Shown here: piece after piece, positions 27,622 to 34,313 of the stretch
Layout of the letters: the number at the start of each line of letters is the position of its first letter
Position numbering within the stretch: position 1 is the stretch's first letter
DNA from: a virus
Length of the DNA stretch: 34,313 bases
Reading direction: 5' to 3' (one strand)
Virus record (IMG/VR): IMGVR_UViG_3300031578_000191
Coordinates: 1 to 34,313 of that record
Notes under the pieces: model-generated
What the model was told of the DNA's origin: nothing
The model's input: only the letters and a program-made list of their open reading frames with translations
The model's database searches: none
Translations under genes and position numbers: made by a program

Positions 27622-27849
27622 TCAGAGCAGGACCGCGCCGGATAGCAGCGCGATCTCCGCCTCGGCCCGGTTCAGCTTTACGTCGACGGCCGCCTCGTCC
27701 TTGGCCGCGATCTTGATGCCCTCGGCTTCGGCCAGTTCGGACAGCCGCCGGAGCCGGGTAAGGAGCTGGTCTATGGTATTCACCTTTTCCCTGATGCGGT
27801 TGTTTCGCTGCATCAAGCCGTCGAGCTTTACCAGCCTCGCTTCGTTCAT
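27622..27849 (-). CDS. Small coiled-coil protein
   Basis: A 75-residue helical protein (MQRNNRIREKVNTIDQLLTR, ELAEAEGIKIAAKDE) with heptad-like Leu/Ile spacing. ATG overlaps the tail-tip stop as ATGA. It may be a tail-fibre or lysis accessory; no family recognised. Confidence 0.6.
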   Translation of the reverse strand: MNEARLVKLDGLMQRNNRIREKVNTIDQLLTRLRRLSELAEAEGIKIAAKDEAAVDVKLNRAEAEIALLSGAVLL

Positions 27850-30800
27850 ACCGCCTCCAATTCGGTTACGCGGCCTCTCAGCCGCTCGTTTTCGGTCTCC
27901 AACTCGACGATCCGGCCCTCGTGGTCCTGGAGCGCCAAGTGGTGGCCGGCGATCACCACCCCGCGCCGCATGGCCGCCGGCAACCCCTCTTCGTCATAGA
28001 CCAGGAAATCGGCCAGCCCCGCTTCGTGGAAATCTTCGGCGATGAACCCGAAGCTGGTCTGTGGCGTCGCCCCGTCCTTCTCTTGCTTGGTGTCGTAAGA
28101 CCGGACCGGCTGATCCAGGAATGCGCGCAGATTGAGCGGCCAGCCGCGCACGTTGTCCTTGAATCGCAGACTGGAGCTTTCATAATAGATTAGATCGTTG
28201 CCGGCGTCATATTCAACGGCGGCCCCTGCGTAGCTCTTGCCGTAAAACCCGTCTATGGACAGCGCCCCGGCGAGTGCCCCGGCGAGTTGAAATTTCATTC
28301 CATAGGTGCCGCTGCCCCAAGTCGTGCCCGGCGCGGCGTCATACACCAGGACCAGACTGTCCGCCGAGTAATCATAATAGGTATAGCGGGCCGCCAGGTC
28401 GCCGCAGTCCCAGAGGATGCCCGCGTCGAAATTGCCGGTGTGCTCGATCTCGAAGACTGACCCGGCGGAGGCCTGCGCCCGGCTCATCACGCAGCGGTTA
28501 AGGCCGCCGTCGATCAGGAGCGCGCTGGCCTCGCCATCAGTCTCGAAGCGGGAGTCGAGGTCTATTCCGCCCTCGTTAAAGACCGTCTCGGTGCTGGAAA
28601 AGCTGAGTCGGCTGTCATTTGTTATCGCTTGTCCAGCAGCTATTCCAAAGTCCGCATATATTGCAAGCACATCGTTATATTTGGATATAAAAAAGTTCGA
28701 GCCCGCGTCGGAGCTTTTCCACCCAGTTTGATAGTAACAGTCAAAGGCGATGTTGATACTATCGTGTGACATATTCATTAGTTGCATCAGCGGGTAATCA
28801 TCGCTCGCCGTCGTGAACTGCATATGAGGTCCGGCCGCGCTCGCGTTCGGCCCCTCAATCGCCAGCTTCGCCATGCCGACGGCGCCCTTCGGCGGGTCGG
28901 TGCCGATCTCGCCGATCATGAGACCGGAGAGGATGTGGACGTACTGTCCGCTGGTGAGGCGAAGACCTTCAGCCAGTGCTCCCGTATTCCGTGTGAACCA
29001 GGATATCCGGGTCGGATAGGCCACCTCCGACCAGTTCCCATCGGCCACGAAACGGACATGGCTTCCGACATAGTAGTTGGTGCCCCCGAATCCGAAGGCG
29101 GGGATGAGGCCGATATAGTCGCCCGAGACCAGGGCAACCTCCCCGGCCCCCACGTCGCGCGACTTATAGAAGCACAAGGCAGCGTTGTCTATATTGGCTC
29201 CGCTCTCGGCGAGGTACATGTTCCACGCCTCCAGCTCGCAGCCGGGCATCGATATCCCATAGACCGATCCGCGAATCATAACCTCCCCTATCTCTATCTG
29301 GCCCACCCCGGCGGTGTTGAAGAAGGTGATGTTCCCGCTCGCGTCCCACTGCCCCAGCGAGGCGGCATTCAGCCTGATCCTTATCCCGTTGGTCGAATCC
29401 ACGGTGATGTTGACCTTGCCCGCCCCGTACTCCCCGAGGCCGATCCCCCACGCGGTCGCCGCGTAGCCGTAGACGCCGTTCAGGTTGCCGAACTGGCTGT
29501 AGTAGGTCTGCGTCGTCCAGGGCGCGCCCGCGTGGGTGAACACCCGCACGTAAGGCGCGTTCCCGGCGGTGGCCCCGGAGGCGATCAGGACGCCGCCCTC
29601 GCCGGACGCCCCGTAGTTGACGACCGTGGCGCCCTTCTTCCAGGCTGGATTAGTGTTCGGGGCGTAAGCGCCGGCCATGTCCCGGTTGACGATGTAATTT
29701 GGTGCGCCCGCGCTGTTTGTCACTTCGAACCACTCATCGTCGAGGCCGTCCTTGATTCGCAGCATGTCCCCGACGGCGAAGGTCTCGGCCCCGGAGACGA
29801 GCAGATATACAGGCCCCTCCCAAATGGTCATATCACCAGCCAGCACGTCCGATGGCCGGACCAGCAGGTAGCCGCCGACGGCCGATACCACGTCCTTCTG
29901 GAAGACGGCCGTGCGGATCATGCCCCGCGCCCGGATGTTGCCGACCTCCAACAGGTCCGGCTCAAGCGTGAAGCCCGCGCCGGCGACTCCGGTCACGTAG
30001 TTGGATGAGCGGACGCGCAGGTTGGCCCCGTCGATGGTGATGTAGTTTCCCGCCGTCGGCCCGCAGCGGATGAGCGTGTTCCCGGCGTCGAGGAGTATCT
30101 TGGCGCTGGCCGCCGTCGCGTTGTCGGCGAGCGTGGTGCTCGTGAAGTGGAATCCGGCGAGCTTCTGCTGCGTGTCGCTCATCTCGAAGATCACGGTCGA
30201 ACCGTCGGTGGCATAGCCCTTAAGGCCGTAGACCCCGGCGGACAGGTAGCCGACCTCCACGCGCTTGGCCGTGTCCTCATAGACGATCAGCCCCGGATTG
30301 CCGGAGGCGAGGACCACGCCGTCATTCGGGCTGGATGTGGGCGTCCCCGAGGCCAGCTTGTACAGGTAGCCAGCGATAACCGTCCAGCCGGCGATAGCGC
30401 CGGAGGTGGCCGTGATCGATCCGGTTATCGTGGCGCTCGAAGCCGTGAAAGCCCCACCGGCCGTGAGCGACGTGTTGACGCCCGCCCAGGACAGGTTGGT
30501 CCCGTCGAACTTGATGAAGCGGGTGCCGCCCGCGCCGCCGGCGTAGAATCGCGGCGTCCCCGCGTTGTATTGGCACTGGACGCCCTGGTTGCCGAAGGTC
30601 GAGGTCTTGAACCACCACTGCGTCCCGTCGAGGTCGAAGGCGGCGGTGTTGGCGGCGTTCTGGATCAGGCCGGTGACCAGCGTCCCCATGTCCGGCGAGC
30701 CGTCGGAGAGATATCGTTGGGTTGTCCCGCTGAACGAGCCGGAGAAGTCTGAGGCGGTGCCCGCGCTCGTGTAAGCCTTGACCCAGAAGAAAAACTCGGT

Positions 30801-33107
30801 GTTGCGCAGGAAACCGCCCGATGGGGCGATCTCGCCGGTCGTGACGAAGCCGCCAGCCTCATAGTAGCTGGTAACCAGGCACATGGCGGTTGCGGTGTTC
30901 GGGTCATTCACCGTGTTGTACCAGACCTCGTAGTAGCGGGCACCCTCGACGACCTCCCAGGCCAGCTTGACGCCCGCCCAGGTGGTGTCGAGAACCTCCA
31001 CCGCGATGGGTGCCGACGGCGCGACCGGCACCTGGTCGATGGCCTCCGAGTCGTCGGCGGCCGCCGGCAGGTCCTGGCGGGCTTGGTTATCGTTGACGCT
31101 CCGCAATTTGACGTATAGCGTGTCGCCGACCTTGAATTTCCCCTTGGCCCCGTCGAGCACGTAGCCCGCGCCGCTCTTGTCGTTCCCGTAGTAGACGTAG
31201 GTCGAGTCATCGGTGGACAGCCAGACCTCGACATGGTTCCAAAAGATATTGTCGGGCGGCGTGAACGTCAGGGTCACCGTCGACGTCCAGGAGTGGTCGG
31301 CCTGCTCCACGATGTCGGCCGCGGCGGTCTCGGTCAGCGTGATGGCCGTGCAGGTCTCGGCCGTCCACGGGTTCGGCAGGGTCGCCCCGCCGGTGTTCGC
31401 CTGGGACGGCGCCTTGACGTCCGAGTAGATGTTCTGGTACTCGCGGAGGATGAAGTGCATCGTGTGGTCGTCGTTGTAGGACTTCCCGACTACCACGAAC
31501 GCCTTGGCGTTAAATCCCGTCGTGGCGCTGAATGTCACAGCCACCCGGTCGTAGAGTTCGAGGTCCGCAGCGCTGTCGGTCGTGTCGCCGGAGATGCAGT
31601 CGAGTTCGACCATGTAGCGGCACCAGGTCACCCGGTTGAACAGGAACTGGGCCCGCCGCTGGGCGATCTCCTCGTTGGTGATGTATTGGCAATTCTGCGT
31701 GAGCAGCTTTTCGCCCACGTCGTTCACGCTGTCGTCGTCCCGGACTGTCACCTGCGACTCCGGGAAGGTCGCGGCGGTCCCGTCCAGGTAGTTGACGCGG
31801 ACGGAGTTGGCGACCAGCTCGCGGCTCCAGGACACCGAGCCGGGGACTATGTTCGAGGTCGTGAAGGTGTAGAGGGCCGAACTTTGGAGGTGGTCGTAGA
31901 CGACCTTCCAGACCGTCGCGTAGCTGGAGTTCATCGATTTGACGAGCGTCCCGTGGAAGCTGGAACAGATCAGCCGCTGCATGTCGCCGAGCGACATCTC
32001 GGTATCGAATGAATAGTCAAAGCGGTAGCGCGGGATCGTATGGCCGGAGGGCACGGCGTCGGCGTACTCCTCCAGGGCCAGGAACGACGTGGTGTCGATG
32101 GTGACGGTCTCCTTGCGGACGTTCACGAGGAAGTCGCGGAGGATGACCGCCGGGTTGCGCGTGAAGCCCTCCGTCATGTCGATGTCGGCCTTGTTCGCCA
32201 CGAGCAGGCAGGAGGTCGCGCCCTTGTCGTCGAGGTCGCTGCTCAAGGCGTCGCCCATCCTGGTGACCAGGCTCGCCGAATACTGGGCGACCCAGCCCTT
32301 GCCGAGCGTGCTCGTGATGTACGACCGCAGCTCCGAGAGCGTGTCCTTGTTCGCGTCGGTCAGCGTCAGGACGTCGCTCCCGGCATACTGGCCGCCGGTG
32401 ATGGTGAGCGTCATGGTGTTCCCGGAGATGGCGACCGTGGCGTCCGTCGCCGGCGGGCTGCCGCTGTTGGCGTTGTAGATGTAGAAGACGGTCAATCCGC
32501 CGTCGGCCAGCGGGATCGGCGCCAGCTTCCGCGCCTGGACGATGGCCTTGATCTGCGGGTTGGCCCAGAACTGGTTGGAGCTTTTGTCGATGCTGACCTT
32601 GGCCCAGGCGGTCCCGCGCCGCGCCTGGTTTTCCCCGGCCGTGAACTTGGTCGCCGAGGCGTCGGCGGTCTGCGTGCGGTTGCCAGGCCAGTCGGTCGTT
32701 ATGCCGGAGGACCGCTGCTGGCCGTTGAGATAGATGTCGGTCGTGGTCAACTGGTTGACGGGTCCCTGGCAAAACGCGGCGGCGACGTAGAGCATCGAAC
32801 TGGAGCCGATGCCCGCCTCGGCCTGGACGTTGTAGCCCGGCAGGAGCACCCGCCCGTAGGCTAAAGGCACGCAGTCGGTCCGCCGGGGCGCGCCCGAGGC
32901 CGTCCCGTATCGGCTAAAGCCCTCCCGATATCGGTGGGAATGTCGGGCGAAATAATCCTGAATCTGGTAGATGGCGACGCCGGCGAACACCCCGCCGACG
33001 GCGAAGGGCGCGATGGTGGCCAGGAGCGATTTGGCGGCGACCGCAACGCCGGTCTCGATCCCGCGCTCGGCGGCCATCGCCCCCTGAATACCGATGGGAA
33101 CAGGCAT
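27846..33107 (-). CDS. Tail-tip/central fibre protein with S74 chaperone
   Basis: A 1753-residue protein. Residues 15-50 are hydrophobic, and the first 500 resemble lambda gpJ-type tail-tip hubs (CVPLAYGRVLLPGYNVQAEAG, QLTTTDIYLNG). Residues about 600-830 look like fibronectin-III-type domains (TWAGVKLAWEVVEGARYYEVWY). A long beta-rich receptor-binding region follows. The C-terminal 109 residues are an S74 intramolecular chaperone: SSLRFKDNVRG carries the cleavage Ser (about 1645) and TSFGFIAEDFHEAG the dyad region, with a final coiled coil. It likely self-cleaves after trimerisation. It contacts the host and sets host range. Confidence 0.88.
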   Translation of the reverse strand: MPVPIGIQGAMAAERGIETGVAVAAKSLLATIAPFAVGGVFAGVAIYQIQDYFARHSHRYREGFSRYGTASGAPRRTDCVPLAYGRVLLPGYNVQAEAGIGSSSMLYVAAAFCQGPVNQLTTTDIYLNGQQRSSGITTDWPGNRTQTADASATKFTAGENQARRGTAWAKVSIDKSSNQFWANPQIKAIVQARKLAPIPLADGGLTVFYIYNANSGSPPATDATVAISGNTMTLTITGGQYAGSDVLTLTDANKDTLSELRSYITSTLGKGWVAQYSASLVTRMGDALSSDLDDKGATSCLLVANKADIDMTEGFTRNPAVILRDFLVNVRKETVTIDTTSFLALEEYADAVPSGHTIPRYRFDYSFDTEMSLGDMQRLICSSFHGTLVKSMNSSYATVWKVVYDHLQSSALYTFTTSNIVPGSVSWSRELVANSVRVNYLDGTAATFPESQVTVRDDDSVNDVGEKLLTQNCQYITNEEIAQRRAQFLFNRVTWCRYMVELDCISGDTTDSAADLELYDRVAVTFSATTGFNAKAFVVVGKSYNDDHTMHFILREYQNIYSDVKAPSQANTGGATLPNPWTAETCTAITLTETAAADIVEQADHSWTSTVTLTFTPPDNIFWNHVEVWLSTDDSTYVYYGNDKSGAGYVLDGAKGKFKVGDTLYVKLRSVNDNQARQDLPAAADDSEAIDQVPVAPSAPIAVEVLDTTWAGVKLAWEVVEGARYYEVWYNTVNDPNTATAMCLVTSYYEAGGFVTTGEIAPSGGFLRNTEFFFWVKAYTSAGTASDFSGSFSGTTQRYLSDGSPDMGTLVTGLIQNAANTAAFDLDGTQWWFKTSTFGNQGVQCQYNAGTPRFYAGGAGGTRFIKFDGTNLSWAGVNTSLTAGGAFTASSATITGSITATSGAIAGWTVIAGYLYKLASGTPTSSPNDGVVLASGNPGLIVYEDTAKRVEVGYLSAGVYGLKGYATDGSTVIFEMSDTQQKLAGFHFTSTTLADNATAASAKILLDAGNTLIRCGPTAGNYITIDGANLRVRSSNYVTGVAGAGFTLEPDLLEVGNIRARGMIRTAVFQKDVVSAVGGYLLVRPSDVLAGDMTIWEGPVYLLVSGAETFAVGDMLRIKDGLDDEWFEVTNSAGAPNYIVNRDMAGAYAPNTNPAWKKGATVVNYGASGEGGVLIASGATAGNAPYVRVFTHAGAPWTTQTYYSQFGNLNGVYGYAATAWGIGLGEYGAGKVNITVDSTNGIRIRLNAASLGQWDASGNITFFNTAGVGQIEIGEVMIRGSVYGISMPGCELEAWNMYLAESGANIDNAALCFYKSRDVGAGEVALVSGDYIGLIPAFGFGGTNYYVGSHVRFVADGNWSEVAYPTRISWFTRNTGALAEGLRLTSGQYVHILSGLMIGEIGTDPPKGAVGMAKLAIEGPNASAAGPHMQFTTASDDYPLMQLMNMSHDSINIAFDCYYQTGWKSSDAGSNFFISKYNDVLAIYADFGIAAGQAITNDSRLSFSSTETVFNEGGIDLDSRFETDGEASALLIDGGLNRCVMSRAQASAGSVFEIEHTGNFDAGILWDCGDLAARYTYYDYSADSLVLVYDAAPGTTWGSGTYGMKFQLAGALAGALSIDGFYGKSYAGAAVEYDAGNDLIYYESSSLRFKDNVRGWPLNLRAFLDQPVRSYDTKQEKDGATPQTSFGFIAEDFHEAGLADFLVYDEEGLPAAMRRGVVIAGHHLALQDHEGRIVELETENERLRGRVTELEAV

Positions 33108-33110
33108 TGC

Positions 33111-34025
33111 TCAGTCCACCCCCGAGGATTCGGTTTCGATGGGAACGGCCAGGAAGCCCCCGAAATTGGCCTTGTTGTCCGCCGACGGCCCCGAGGCCGT
33201 ATTGTGCGCACAGGTGTTGTAGAGTTTGGTGCAACCCTTATAGAGCGTCCAAGTATCATTCTCGGCCGGAGTCACGGCGGCCCCGGCGTCGGTCTGTAGC
33301 GGCAGCTGCCAGATGATTTTATCGCTTGACGCCGTAAAACTATAGACAGTCCGAGTAAGGGTCTTTCCGATGGAAGCTATTGTTATCTCGATGATTCCCT
33401 CATTCCAATAGCCATTGATATCGACAATTTGAGAGTCCGTAAGCTGCGTTGAGGAACAGCCGGCGGCGTCGGCTGCGTTCAGTGTCCCAGTGCGCTTCAT
33501 CGGCGCGATCGCCACGTCGGTCAGGTCTGCATAGCCATCGGCGTTGCACTCGGTCCCGCCGAAGCGCCAGCCGCAGAGCTGCGAAAACTTCCGGCCGGTC
33601 CACTTGCGGGCGATCCCCTTGTCCTCGGACGCCCGGATGGCCAGCCAGGTGTCGTCGAGGCCGGCCGAGTTGATCCAGCCGTCGAAGACCAGCTCGAAGT
33701 CGTTATCGCCGAGGTCGTCGGTGAATACGCGGCGGATGATGAGCTTGCAGAGCGTGAGCTGGCTGTACCAGACGTAGGCCGTCATGTCGCCCGACACGTT
33801 GTCGAGCCGGAGTTGGGCGGTCTGCGGCTGGTCCTCAAGCATCTGGACCGGGCCGACGACCATGGCCTTGGCCGTCCAGGTCTGGCCGGAATTCCAGGTT
33901 GTGTCGTCCTTGCCGGAGCAGAAATAGATGGTCCCCTGCTCAAGCTGGATTTCCACCAGCCAGACGGGCTTCTTGGCCGCCGCCTTTATCTGCGTCAGGT
34001 AGTCCGCGCTCAGTGATTTGGCCAT
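33111..34025 (-). CDS. Tail-assembly protein of the BR0599/DUF2163 type
   Basis: A 304-residue protein. Family marks are FSQLCGWRFGGTECNADGY near residue 155 and the C-terminal YKGCTKLYNTCAHN and NFGGFLAVP. The N-terminus MAKSLSADYLTQIKAAAKKP and VWLVEIQLEQGTIYF fit. Such proteins sit at the tail tip just before the gpJ-like hub in gene-transfer-agent and siphovirus clusters, as here. GAGGT site before the ATG. Confidence 0.85.
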   Translation of the reverse strand: MAKSLSADYLTQIKAAAKKPVWLVEIQLEQGTIYFCSGKDDTTWNSGQTWTAKAMVVGPVQMLEDQPQTAQLRLDNVSGDMTAYVWYSQLTLCKLIIRRVFTDDLGDNDFELVFDGWINSAGLDDTWLAIRASEDKGIARKWTGRKFSQLCGWRFGGTECNADGYADLTDVAIAPMKRTGTLNAADAAGCSSTQLTDSQIVDINGYWNEGIIEITIASIGKTLTRTVYSFTASSDKIIWQLPLQTDAGAAVTPAENDTWTLYKGCTKLYNTCAHNTASGPSADNKANFGGFLAVPIETESSGVD

Positions 34026-34050
34026 GTTTTAAAATTTACCTCATGCTGGA

Positions 34051-34143
34051 TTAAATTTCTCCACGAGTTCGTTTTTTTACCCACGTTTTGAAATCTTCCT
34101 CACGCAAAGCTAAATTTGCTTTTGCTCTCGTTTTTTTACCCAC
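34051..34143 (-). CDS. 30-residue frame across the first array unit
   Basis: GTG frame encoding VGKKTRAKANLALREEDFKT and a basic end (WVKKRTRGEI). It resembles a helical basic peptide. Units further out each contain a GTG and give a closely related 30-residue frame with a different end. It may be the 3' end of an upstream tail gene distorted by the repeat. Confidence 0.3.
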   Translation of the reverse strand: MGKKTRAKANLALREEDFKTWVKKRTRGEI

Positions 34144-34313
34144 GTTTTGAAATCTTCCTCACGCAAAGCTAAATTTGCTTTTGCTCTCGTTTTTTTACCC
34201 ACGTTTTGAAATCTTCCTCACGCAAAGCTAAATTTGCTTTTGCTCTCGTTTTTTTACCCACGTTTTGAAATCTTCCTCACGCAAAGCTAAATTTGCTTTT
34301 GCTCTCGTTTTTT
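34079..34313. repeat. 59-bp tandem array at the right edge
   Basis: Four units with exact 59-bp period, the last truncated by the edge, and one diverged copy at 34025-34078. AT-rich, each with a GAGGAAG site and GTG on the minus strand. Exact identity at a contig end also fits an assembly loop. Confidence 0.85.

Noticed and set aside
1-34313. CRISPR array, integrase, transposase or insertion sequence
   Set aside because: No spaced direct repeats of CRISPR type, no recombinase or transposase motifs, and no terminal inverted repeats seen.

Overview
The window is 34.3 kb of GC-rich DNA from a tailed phage or prophage, probably a long-tailed siphovirus with an HK97-type head. Every gene I can support is on the minus strand, so transcription runs from right to left. 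Translation signals look ordinary for bacteria: strong AGGAGG-type ribosome sites and many ATGA, GTGA or TTGA stop/start overlaps. Nothing identifies the host beyond a GC-rich bacterium with sigma-70-like promoters. No integrase or clear lysogeny repressor is present. The tape measure, head-tail connector and most tail genes are also absent. If the genome is circular or permuted, they would lie between the left end (just after the capsid gene) and the right end (just before the tail-tip genes), so the window looks like one incomplete contig.

Layout in the direction of transcription. Right end (34.3-26.7 kb): a 59-bp tandem array at the edge, a tail-assembly protein, a 1753-residue tail-tip/fibre protein ending in an S74 self-cleaving chaperone, a small coiled-coil protein, a DUF5675 protein, a holin-like membrane protein, and a strong terminator. 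Early accessory genes (26.6-21.6 kb): a small HTH protein, an Ala-rich repeat protein, a run of small tightly coupled genes, a Rad52-type annealing protein behind its own promoter and hairpin leader, a tRNA-like element, and a near-perfect parS site. Then come a phage sigma-70-family factor, an MT-A70 adenine methyltransferase overlapping a candidate PD-(D/E)XK nuclease, a replication initiator gene with internal iterons, a DnaC-type loader, a RusA resolvase, a ParB-fold protein and a small methyltransferase-like protein (21.4-13.7 kb). The segment at 13.4-11.9 kb holds an HTH protein and a SplB-like radical SAM protein. Packaging and head genes follow: TerS, TerL, several small proteins, then a promoter/leader/terminator, portal, MuF-type protein, prohead protease and major capsid protein.

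Regulation is the most unusual aspect. Six minus-strand promoters share TTGAC/TGGAC boxes, nearly always a 17-nt spacer, and in five cases an identical TATATT -10; a seventh (TATACT, 18 nt) is looser. The window also encodes its own sigma factor. At least four of these promoters are followed by a short leader reading frame and an intrinsic-terminator-like hairpin before the first large gene (structural operon, replication operon, methyltransferase operon, rad52 operon). This suggests recurrent attenuation or antitermination control. The parS-like site, the dispersed 39-bp repeat that seeds two reading frames, and the nested or overlapping genes are other points worth follow-up. All functional calls come from motifs read by eye; no database search was run.
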